A stretch of 64,000 nucleotides of DNA. It comes from Paenibacillus segetis (GTDB lineage: Bacteria; Bacillota; Bacilli; Paenibacillales; Paenibacillaceae). Below are positions 55,561-63,047 of this stretch, piece after piece. Made by a program: the position numbers and the translations under genes. Below the pieces are notes generated by a model. It made no database searches, was not told where the DNA came from, and saw only the letters and a program-made list of their open reading frames with translations. Every line of letters begins with the position of its first letter. Position 1 is the stretch's first letter. The stretch is taken from contig NZ_BMFT01000005.1 of assembly GCF_014639155.1 (NCBI RefSeq), forward strand, positions 214,987-278,986, given 5' to 3'.

Positions 55561-55628
55561 TTTCGTATAATTCCGGGGATTGGCCTGGGAGTTTCTACGA
55601 GATCACCGTAAATGATCTGGCTACGAAA
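55561..55628 (+). promoter_or_regulatory. Purine riboswitch, guanine class
   Basis: P1 is TTTCGTA (55561-55567) with TACGAAA (55622-55628). The family cores TATAAT, GTTTCTAC and ACCGTAAA are in place between two short hairpins. The specificity base in GGCTA near the 3' end of P1 is a C, which in this family reads guanine or hypoxanthine rather than adenine. A terminator lies 100 nt downstream, so excess purine should switch the permease off. Confidence 0.92.
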
Positions 55629-55724
55629 TGAAGAAGCGTGATATGTATGAAGTGTTGGACTTAAGTGACGGCAACCAAGTCGATTTAAGTGTACAGCATT
55701 TTTTCATGCCTCTTTTGTTCACAT

Positions 55725-55759
55725 AGCCGGGGTGAGTGTTAATGTAACCCGGGCTTTTT
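55725..55759 (+). terminator. Riboswitch-controlled terminator
   Basis: AGCCgGGGT pairs with ACCCgGGCT, followed by five T residues. It lies between the aptamer and the permease ribosome site, where a premature stop is expected. Confidence 0.82.
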
Positions 55760-55797
55760 GTCGTTTCCGACTCATTATAAGGAGGAGTTTTTAAATC

Positions 55798-57198
55798 ATG
55801 GATCGGTTCTTTAAGCTTAAACAGAATGGTACAACAGTACGTACGGAAATTATGGCGGGTCTGACCACGTTTATGGCCATGGCTTACATCCTAACGGTCA
55901 ATCCGAACACGCTTACTGCATTTGGTCAGATTGATATGGGCTGGTACTCTGTTTTCTTGGCGACTGCTCTTGCAGCTGGTATTTTCACGATCGCCATGGG
56001 TCTTTTCATTAACTTCCCAGTAGCACTTGCACCAGGTATGGGCCTGAATGCTTACTTTGCCTCCGTTATTCTGTCTTCGTCTACAACGGATCATCCTTTT
56101 ACTTGGGAAATGGGTCTAACAGCCGTTTTTATCTCTGGTTTGATTTTTATCCTACTTACAATTACTCGGGTACGCCAAATGTTGCTGGATGCAATTCCAG
56201 ACTCACTTAAACATGCTATCACGGTAGGGATCGGGTTGTTCATTGCGATCCTTGGTCTTAAGAACAGTGGTTTGATGACCATTGGTGTTGAGGCTGGTAA
56301 TGATATTGCTGCACATACATTTACAGATGTACTTTCTTTTGAAACAGTTATCCACATGGGTAGCTTGACAAACAGTGATGTTCAACTTGCTATTATTGGT
56401 TTGCTTCTGATCGGTATCTTGATGGTACTTAATGTTCGTGGTGCGATTCTGTTCGGGATTTTAGGCACAACAGTTGTTGCATTGTTAATGGGTGTTGTAG
56501 ATCTAAACACTTTGTCAGATCCACAAACTCCATGGATTCCTGATTTTACACAAGTTAACTTTATGAAGTTTGACTGGGATGGTATTCTTCATACCGGTAT
56601 CGTATCTGCAATCGTTACATTTACATTCGTTGAATTGTTCGATACTTTTGGTACATTAGTTGGTACGGCAACTCGTGCCGGAATTATGAAAGACCCTGTA
56701 GAAGGTAAGAAACGCGTTGGTAAAGCTATGTTTGTTGACGCTGTAGCTGTTACGGGTGGTGCAATGTTAGGTACTTCAACTACTACGGCTTTTGTTGAGA
56801 GTGCAGCTGGGGTAGCTGAAGGTGGACGTACAGGTCTTACCGCAGTAACGACAGGCGCATGTTTCTTGTTAGCATTGTTCTTAGCTCCAGTGGCTGCTCT
56901 GATTCCAGGTTCTGCAACCGCTGCTGCACTGATTATCGTCGGTGTGTTGATGATGCAGTCCGTTCGTGAGATTGATTTCCAAGACATGGTTGTAGCTATT
57001 CCAGCGTTCATGACGATCGCTATGATGCCTTTCACTTATAACATCGCAAACGGAATTTCGTTTGGTATCGTATTCTATGTTGTTCTTGCATTCGTAGCTA
57101 ATGTTATTGGGAAGAAAAAATACGATATTCATTGGCTCATGTGGGTATTGGCCGTACTGATAATTCTTCGTTATATCTTCCTTGGTAGCGCAGGTTAA
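55798..57198 (+). CDS. Guanine/hypoxanthine permease, AzgA/PbuG type
   Basis: A 466-residue NCS2-type membrane transporter with about twelve hydrophobic segments. MAGLTTFMAMAYILTVNPN, GMGLNAYFA, FVELFDTFGTLVGTA and GTSTTTAFVESAAGVAEGGRTG are typical of the AzgA branch (PbuG, PbuO, YtiP). It imports guanine and hypoxanthine with protons, and the guanine riboswitch in its leader supports this. The start follows AAGGAGGAG. A strong terminator ends the unit. Confidence 0.94.
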   Translation: MDRFFKLKQNGTTVRTEIMAGLTTFMAMAYILTVNPNTLTAFGQIDMGWYSVFLATALAAGIFTIAMGLFINFPVALAPGMGLNAYFASVILSSSTTDHPFTWEMGLTAVFISGLIFILLTITRVRQMLLDAIPDSLKHAITVGIGLFIAILGLKNSGLMTIGVEAGNDIAAHTFTDVLSFETVIHMGSLTNSDVQLAIIGLLLIGILMVLNVRGAILFGILGTTVVALLMGVVDLNTLSDPQTPWIPDFTQVNFMKFDWDGILHTGIVSAIVTFTFVELFDTFGTLVGTATRAGIMKDPVEGKKRVGKAMFVDAVAVTGGAMLGTSTTTAFVESAAGVAEGGRTGLTAVTTGACFLLALFLAPVAALIPGSATAAALIIVGVLMMQSVREIDFQDMVVAIPAFMTIAMMPFTYNIANGISFGIVFYVVLAFVANVIGKKKYDIHWLMWVLAVLIILRYIFLGSAG

Positions 57199-57230
57199 CA
57201 TCTCATCTAACTATTAATCTACTTCGAATA

Positions 57231-57268
57231 CCTGCAGGTCCGTCATACGGACTTGCAGGCTTTTTTTA
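57231..57268 (+). terminator. Terminator after the purine permease
   Basis: CCTGCAgGTCCG pairs with CGGACtTGCAGG across TCATA, followed by seven T residues. Confidence 0.9.
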
Positions 57269-57279
57269 TGCGTATAGGA

Positions 57280-57308
57280 TTGACCGATACCGGTTATTAC
57301 ATTAGATT
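57280..57308 (+). promoter_or_regulatory. Candidate promoter of the glycosyltransferase cassette
   Basis: TTGACC (57280-57285), a 17-bp spacer and TAGATT (57303-57308), about 150 bp upstream of the first gene. I see no hairpin or riboswitch in the leader. Confidence 0.5.
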
Positions 57309-57461
57309 AAAGATAATGTTACTAGTATAGTTATTTTGTACCAATAATATATTACCTAGATTCAACCTCTTTGCTTCTAGGCCCAATCACAATTTAATCA
57401 AAATAACCGTCAGTATAATATCTGACCGATGCAAAATTATCGTCTGAGGTGAAGAGGGGAA

Positions 57462-60400
57462 ATGTCGAGGATAACAAAATATGTTGTGGCTATTGGAGTA
57501 TTGCTGCTCCTGGTAAGTTTGAATCCTGCCCGCATTTTTGCAGCGGAGAACTTAATACAAAATGGAGGCTTTGAGAACGCCCAATCGGCAGTGCCTGAAT
57601 TTTGGAGCCAAGATGTATGGGTGACAGAGGAAAGTGCTAGTCAACTTTCTGTGGAGAGTGGTGAAGTTCATTCAGGTAACTCGGCTGCGGTTGTTAACAA
57701 TTTTAATCCAGATCATGCCAAATGGGTTCAGAAGGTGTCCGTTGAGGCAAATTCATATTATAAAATATCAGGTTGGGTCAAAGTTGTGCAGATGGAGGAG
57801 GCTGCCACAGCAGGGGCCAACCTATTTATATTGGGCGTTATGGGAGATTATCCCCAATTAATCACCCCTAGTGGCACTTGGGAAGAGATTTCTTTTTATG
57901 GGCAAACGGGTCCTGATCAACAAGATGTATCTATTGGTGCGGGAATCGGCGCATATGGAACGCTCGTAGCGGGAAAGGCGTTATTCGATGATATTTCCGT
58001 AGAAAAAGTAGACAAACCTGGACAAGGGATTTCAGTCATTTCGATGTTTGCTCCAGAAAATCAGGGACAAGATGAGAACAAGCAAGAAGAAGTAACTAAA
58101 AAGCCTGTCTCGGTTTTACCCGTGCTAGCGATCACCGTGTTATTCAGTTTGTTGTTTGCGTTCGTATACACAAAAATGCTGCGGAAACAGTGGCAGGAGA
58201 TATTAAGACCGGATTACAAGATGTGGCTATCACTTTCAATTGTGACAGCGTTAATCATTCGTATTTGGATTGCAGTAGCGATACCTGGGTATACCGGAGA
58301 TTTGTATACTTTTATGGGTTGGGCGGATCGCGTGGTAACACAAGGGATGGGTCACTTCTATCAAGATGGGGTATTTGCTGATTATCCACCTGGTTATATG
58401 TATGTCCTTTATTTACTAGGGTCTATCAAATCGGTATTCGGGCTTGAATCGACTTCTGTAGCTGCAAGACTTCTCTTTAAACTCCCAGCTATATTAGGTG
58501 ACTTAACTGCAGGAATTATCATCTATCGATCGGGGCAGAAGAGATTTGGAAAGGGTCTAGCTCTTGGCTTGATGTTGCTATATCTGTTTAACCCAGGTAC
58601 TTTAGTAAACTCTGCGGCTTGGGGGCAAATGGACGGGTTCTTCGTTATATTCCTAATTCTGGCTATTATCAGTAACACGGAAGGACGGATGGAGCGGTCG
58701 GCAGTTTGGTTTGCTATTGCAGTATTAATTAAACCCCAAGCGCTAATCTTTACTCCAGTACTTCTTCTAGCATTTCTATATCGACGTGATTGGAAACGGG
58801 TTTTGTATAGTGCAGGTTATGGTCTGGCAGCATTCGTCTTGCTATCACTCCCTTTCTTCTGGGGGAATGGAGGGTTTGTAGCACTAGTTAATCTCTACAA
58901 GTCGACGTTATCCTCTTACCCTTATGCATCAGTTAATGCATTTAATCTATTTGCCCTAACCGGTGGGAACTGGGTACCTATTGATCAGAAATGGTTACTT
59001 CTTTCCTATCAGACTTGGGGAAACATTTCGATACTTGTGGCAACTGCATTAGCAGTGTACTTTTTTATGGGTAAAGCGGGGAAAAAAGCGGCAGCCTCTT
59101 ATTTTATAGGACTTGTACTGATTTCAGTCGTTTTCATTCTTGGTCCTAAAATGCATGAGCGTTATATGTTTCCAGCATTAATCCTTTGCTTATTCTGCTT
59201 TATTCAGAGCAAAGATAGACGTTTCCTTTCTTTATATTTCGGGTTCAGTGTGACTCAATTTGTGAATGTCGCTTATGTCCTACATTCCTATACGTCTATT
59301 GGGCAGGGTCCACCTACGGACGGTATCGTAATGTTATGCTCTATAGGTAATTTGGGATTGCTGGCCTACATGCTGTATTTGGGATATGACATTTATTATC
59401 TTGGGAAGCGGAGGCTACTACAGCCGATCACTGAGCAAGAAAGGGTGGAGAAAGAGAACAAGATATTATCTGAGATCGTCAAATCGGACACTAAACCGAA
59501 GAGAGGAGATTCCAGATTTTTAAGACGAAAAGATTGGATATGGATTGTAGCGATCACTCTTCTGTATACGGCATTAGCTCTTAATAATTTGGGATCAATG
59601 AAGGATCCTCAAACGGTGTGGGAACCACGTGCGGCAGGAGAGAACTTTTATGTAGATTTAGGCGATACAAAACAACTGGCGCAGATGAATATTTTTGGTG
59701 GTGTAGGTTCAGGTAAATATAAGATTGAATTTGGTAATTCTCCAGATGAGTGGTCTCAAGCACAGGAGGTAGACCCAACAGGCAAGGTATTCGAATGGAA
59801 TATCATTCCTATAGATGTAAGTGCACGTTATGCGAAGCTAACAGTTGAGACACCTGGATTTATGCTGCATGAGATTGCTTTCTTTGAACAGGGGAAATCG
59901 ACACCTACAGATATTAAGGAGATTTATGCGGATAATGCCACTGGCTCAATCCAAGGGACGCCAGCTAATCTATTTGATGAGTCATCGTCCGTTGCTTATA
60001 AACAAAGTTATTTAAATAGTACTTATTTTGATGAAATCTATCATGCTCGTACTGCTTACGAACATTTACACGGGATAGTACCTTACGAGAATACCCATCC
60101 GCCGCTTGGTAAACTACTGATAGCTATCGGGATAAAGTTGTTTGGAGTAACCCCTTTTGGATGGAGGATTGTTGGCACGTTATTTGGTGCAGGAATGTTA
60201 CCTATTATTTATGTCTTTGCCCTACGTTTATTTGGTAAAAGAGAGTATGCGGTCACCGCAGCATTGCTATTTGCACTAGATTTCATGCATTTTACATTAA
60301 CCAGAATTGCTACGATCGATGTATATGGTGTCTTTTTCATCATGCTGATGTTTTATTTTATGTATCGCTATGTGTCGCAGAATTTTTACTTAATCCCGTT

Positions 60401-61283
60401 AAGGAAGACACTTAATCCACTGTTCTTATCAGGTTTATTCTTTGGGATTGGTGTAGCATCAAAATGGATCGTGCTTTATGGCGGAGCTGGATTAGCGATC
60501 ATGCTAGGAATTTCACTCTATGAACGTTACCGTCAGTCTGTTGCAGCTAGCAAAGCATTAGCAAAAGGAGGGCTGAATAATGCAACACGATTAGCTTACG
60601 AACATGCGGCGAGGTCATTTGGACGTAACTGTATTATTACGTTGGCTTCATGTATCGGCTTCTTTATAATAATACCGTTAATTATATATAGTTTAGCTTT
60701 TATTCCATCGTTAACGGCTTCTCAAGCTGGATTTACTATCAAAGGCTTAATACAGGAACAAACGAATATGTATCATTATCACAGTCAGCTTCAATCGACC
60801 CATCCCTTTGCCTCTTCATGGTGGGAGTGGCCGTTTATGAAAAGACCTGTTTGGTTCTATAGCGCTGGTGATCAAGTTGATCCCGGATTAGTCTCAAGTA
60901 TAGTTACAATGGGGAATCCTTTGGTTTGGTGGAGCGGTATATTTGCTATGCTATTAACGATTTGGTTCACAATTAAGCGTAAGGATAAAAGGTTTTACGT
61001 TATATGGATCGCTTTTCTGTCGCAATATGTACCATGGATGTTAGTGCCGAGATCCACTTTTTTGTATCACTATTTTGCAATGGTGCCATTTATGATTTTA
61101 GGCATTATTTATATGATGAAAGTGTTTGAATCCAAGTTCGAGAGTTTTAAATACATTCGCTATTCTTATATTGCCGTAGCTGCTCTGTTATTCATCATGT
61201 TCTATCCGGTGCTATCTGGAATGGTCGTTAAACAAAGTTATGTAGATCATATTTTGCGCTGGTTCCAAACGTGGGTTTTTTAG
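57462..61283 (+). CDS. Double GT-C glycosyltransferase with protein O-mannosyltransferase-like half
   Basis: A 1273-residue membrane protein. Signal peptide (to about 28), extracellular carbohydrate-binding-like domain (about 32-185), first multi-helix GT-C unit (about 215-650) with YTGDLYTFMGWADRV and ADYPPGYMYVLYLLG, then a discoidin-like sandwich (about 724-815), then a second GT-C unit (about 850-1273). The second unit is PMT-like: YFDEIYHARTAYEHL, ENTHPPLGKLLIAIG and FALDFMHFTLTRIATID, with the acidic pair after the first helix. It should transfer a sugar from a polyprenyl-phosphate donor outside the cell. The start follows GAGGGGAA. A GT2 and a GtrA gene follow and may provide the donor. 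Confidence 0.88.
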   Translation: MSRITKYVVAIGVLLLLVSLNPARIFAAENLIQNGGFENAQSAVPEFWSQDVWVTEESASQLSVESGEVHSGNSAAVVNNFNPDHAKWVQKVSVEANSYYKISGWVKVVQMEEAATAGANLFILGVMGDYPQLITPSGTWEEISFYGQTGPDQQDVSIGAGIGAYGTLVAGKALFDDISVEKVDKPGQGISVISMFAPENQGQDENKQEEVTKKPVSVLPVLAITVLFSLLFAFVYTKMLRKQWQEILRPDYKMWLSLSIVTALIIRIWIAVAIPGYTGDLYTFMGWADRVVTQGMGHFYQDGVFADYPPGYMYVLYLLGSIKSVFGLESTSVAARLLFKLPAILGDLTAGIIIYRSGQKRFGKGLALGLMLLYLFNPGTLVNSAAWGQMDGFFVIFLILAIISNTEGRMERSAVWFAIAVLIKPQALIFTPVLLLAFLYRRDWKRVLYSAGYGLAAFVLLSLPFFWGNGGFVALVNLYKSTLSSYPYASVNAFNLFALTGGNWVPIDQKWLLLSYQTWGNISILVATALAVYFFMGKAGKKAAASYFIGLVLISVVFILGPKMHERYMFPALILCLFCFIQSKDRRFLSLYFGFSVTQFVNVAYVLHSYTSIGQGPPTDGIVMLCSIGNLGLLAYMLYLGYDIYYLGKRRLLQPITEQERVEKENKILSEIVKSDTKPKRGDSRFLRRKDWIWIVAITLLYTALALNNLGSMKDPQTVWEPRAAGENFYVDLGDTKQLAQMNIFGGVGSGKYKIEFGNSPDEWSQAQEVDPTGKVFEWNIIPIDVSARYAKLTVETPGFMLHEIAFFEQGKSTPTDIKEIYADNATGSIQGTPANLFDESSSVAYKQSYLNSTYFDEIYHARTAYEHLHGIVPYENTHPPLGKLLIAIGIKLFGVTPFGWRIVGTLFGAGMLPIIYVFALRLFGKREYAVTAALLFALDFMHFTLTRIATIDVYGVFFIMLMFYFMYRYVSQNFYLIPLRKTLNPLFLSGLFFGIGVASKWIVLYGGAGLAIMLGISLYERYRQSVAASKALAKGGLNNATRLAYEHAARSFGRNCIITLASCIGFFIIIPLIIYSLAFIPSLTASQAGFTIKGLIQEQTNMYHYHSQLQSTHPFASSWWEWPFMKRPVWFYSAGDQVDPGLVSSIVTMGNPLVWWSGIFAMLLTIWFTIKRKDKRFYVIWIAFLSQYVPWMLVPRSTFLYHYFAMVPFMILGIIYMMKVFESKFESFKYIRYSYIAVAALLFIMFYPVLSGMVVKQSYVDHILRWFQTWVF

Positions 61284-61320
61284 AATTTAGATTACGGTAA
61301 AATTTGAAAGGAGAATGATC

Positions 61321-62313
61321 ATGTCAATCATGTACAGCATTATTGTCCCCATGTTCAATGAGGAGGAAGTTATTGAGCATACTTATCTCAGGTTGAAACA
61401 GGTAATGGATTGCACCGGAGAGAACTACGAAATGATTCTAGTAAATGACGGAAGCAGGGATCGTACAGCAGCCATTGCCGGTGATATTTCCAATAGGGAT
61501 TCTAATGTGCGTGTGATCGATTTCTCGAGAAACTTTGGTCATCAAATTGCAATTACTGCAGGTATGGATCACGCGAAAGGACATGCTATTGTGGTTATTG
61601 ACGCAGACCTTCAAGATCCACCGGAAGTCATTCTCGATATGATCTCCAAATGGAAGGAAGGGTATGAGGTCGTATACGCGAAAAGGTTGGTTCGTAAAGG
61701 CGAGACTTTGTTCAAGAAAATCACGGCCAAATTATTCTACCGACTGCTAAGAAAAATGACCAGTGTTGAAATTCCACTCGATACTGGAGATTTTCGTCTA
61801 ATAGATCGTAAAGTTTGTGATGTGCTTAAGGGGTTGAAGGAGAAGAATCGTTTTGTTAGAGGTCTTGTGAGCTGGGTCGGGTTTCGCCAAACGTATGTGG
61901 AGTATGTGCGCGAAGAACGTTTTGCAGGTGAAACGAAATATCCACTGCGTAAAATGATTTCATTTGCGTTGGATGGAATTACATCCTTCTCCTATAAGCC
62001 ATTGAAGATGGCTTCATATCTAGGCTTCACCTTGTCGATATCAAGTTTCATATATTTGTTCGTCGTATTATTTCAAAAGATATTCACATCCAAAACGATC
62101 GCAGGCTGGGCTTCAGTTATAGGGATTAATTTATTGTTCAACGGTATCGTCCTCATGCTATTAGGTGTTATTGGGGAATACATCGGACGTATTTATGACG
62201 AATCTAAAGATAGACCTTTGTATATTGTCAGTGAGACCAAAGGTTATCCTGAGACTAAGGAAGTACAAACAACAGAAATATCGGAGGCTAAGACGGAAGC
62301 ATATGTCGGTTAA
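61321..62313 (+). CDS. GT2 polyprenyl-phosphate glycosyltransferase, DPM1/GtrB type
   Basis: A 330-residue GT2 enzyme. SIIVPMFNEEEVIEHTY, LVNDGSRD, DADLQDPPEV and DTGDFRLIDR are typical of dolichyl-phosphate-mannose-synthase-like proteins, and two C-terminal membrane helices (about 235-255 and 262-285) mark the GtrB/YkcC branch. It likely loads a sugar onto undecaprenyl phosphate. The start at ATG 61321 has AAAGGAG eight bases before; ATG 61315 is too close to it. Its end overlaps gtrA by 11 bp. Confidence 0.92.
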   Translation: MSIMYSIIVPMFNEEEVIEHTYLRLKQVMDCTGENYEMILVNDGSRDRTAAIAGDISNRDSNVRVIDFSRNFGHQIAITAGMDHAKGHAIVVIDADLQDPPEVILDMISKWKEGYEVVYAKRLVRKGETLFKKITAKLFYRLLRKMTSVEIPLDTGDFRLIDRKVCDVLKGLKEKNRFVRGLVSWVGFRQTYVEYVREERFAGETKYPLRKMISFALDGITSFSYKPLKMASYLGFTLSISSFIYLFVVLFQKIFTSKTIAGWASVIGINLLFNGIVLMLLGVIGEYIGRIYDESKDRPLYIVSETKGYPETKEVQTTEISEAKTEAYVG

Positions 62314-62734
62314 ATCTCTCAAAAAACCAATTGAACAATTTTTGAAGTTTAACTTGGTAGGTTTAGTGAACACGGGAATCGATTTTGTGATATTTACCTT
62401 GTTGTTGTGGTTGGGGGTATTCGCGTTATTGGCTCAGTGTATTTCGTATGCAGCTGGTACGTTGAATAGCTACTTTATGAATAAACGATTAACATTTAAT
62501 GATAGGATCGACCATCAGCAAAAATTTGATATTGCAAAGTTTACGAAGTTTGCATTGATCAATTTAGTGGTTCTTGGTTGCTCGCTTCCTTTATTGTCTT
62601 TGCTCATCCACCAGGTGGGTCTTCATCCCATTCTAGCTAAGCTGATCGTGACTTGTGGTACTGTAATCATTAACTTCTTTGCTACTAGGAAATGGGTGTT
62701 TGTAGAGAAACATGGAAGAAAAAGTGAAATGTGA
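62303..62734 (+). CDS. GtrA-family membrane protein
   Basis: A 143-residue protein with four membrane helices and the family blocks FNLVGLVNTGIDFVIF, NSYFMNKRLTF and FFATRKWVF. GtrA proteins are thought to flip sugar-loaded undecaprenyl phosphate across the membrane. The start was taken at ATG 62303, inside the end of the GT2 gene, with GGAAG before it. The set of GT2, GtrA and GT-C fits one pathway. Confidence 0.9.
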   Translation: MSVKSLKKPIEQFLKFNLVGLVNTGIDFVIFTLLLWLGVFALLAQCISYAAGTLNSYFMNKRLTFNDRIDHQQKFDIAKFTKFALINLVVLGCSLPLLSLLIHQVGLHPILAKLIVTCGTVIINFFATRKWVFVEKHGRKSEM

Positions 62735-62744
62735 TAAAAAAATC

Positions 62745-62773
62745 TTGACGTGAATAAATAAACCATATATGAT
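62745..62773 (+). promoter_or_regulatory. Promoter of the c-di-GMP-controlled leader
   Basis: TTGACG (62745-62750), a 17-bp spacer and TATGAT (62768-62773). Transcription would start near 62780, giving a leader of about 270 nt before the surface-protein gene. Confidence 0.78.
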
Positions 62774-62819
62774 ACAGATAAATTGGATGAATGTGCTAAA
62801 TATCACTGATTTTTTGAGT

Positions 62820-62861
62820 TGATAACATCGAGATGGAGAATCCATTTTTATATTGTTATCA
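62820..62861 (+). promoter_or_regulatory. Nested hairpin in leader, upstream of the aptamer
   Basis: TGATAACA (62820-62827) pairs with TGTTATCA (62854-62861), and inside it ATGGA-gaa-TCCAT forms a small hairpin. It is within the transcribed leader and ends next to the c-di-GMP aptamer. Its role is unknown; it could be a folding aid, a processing site or a DNA operator. Confidence 0.5.
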
Positions 62862-62948
62862 TGTATAATAGCAAACTATCCGAAAGGATAGGACGCAAAG
62901 TCCGGAGTCTAATGTACCTTAGGTGCAATGATCGTCCGACTGCCATGA
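62859..62948 (+). promoter_or_regulatory. c-di-GMP-I (GEMM) riboswitch
   Basis: The aptamer core is clear. GCAAAC is followed by a CTATCC-GAAA-GGATAG hairpin with the family's GAAA tetraloop, then GGACGCAAAG, then a second arm with a TGTACC-ttA-GGTGCA-like hairpin that closes by AGTC/GACT. A short P1 may form from TCATG (62859-62863) and CATGA (62944-62948). The 5' arm of the terminator below uses the same bases as the aptamer's 3' end, so ligand binding should prevent termination. Confidence 0.87.
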
Positions 62949-62971
62949 GTTTTATGATGGCAGTCTTTTTT
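62938..62971 (+). terminator. Riboswitch-controlled terminator
   Basis: GACTGCCAT (62938-62946) pairs perfectly with ATGGCAGTC (62957-62965), followed by six T residues. It overlaps the 3' end of the c-di-GMP aptamer. Confidence 0.9.
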
Positions 62972-63047
62972 GTGTTTAAATGACATAAATTTTAGGTAGG
63001 AGAAACTTTTATTTACAATCTATCAATATGTTTATGGAGGTGAGCAC

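Noticed and set aside
62864..62869. TATAAT just before the c-di-GMP aptamer as a -10 box.
   Set aside because: It would start transcription inside the aptamer core. The TTGACG-17-TATGAT promoter at 62745-62773 fits better.
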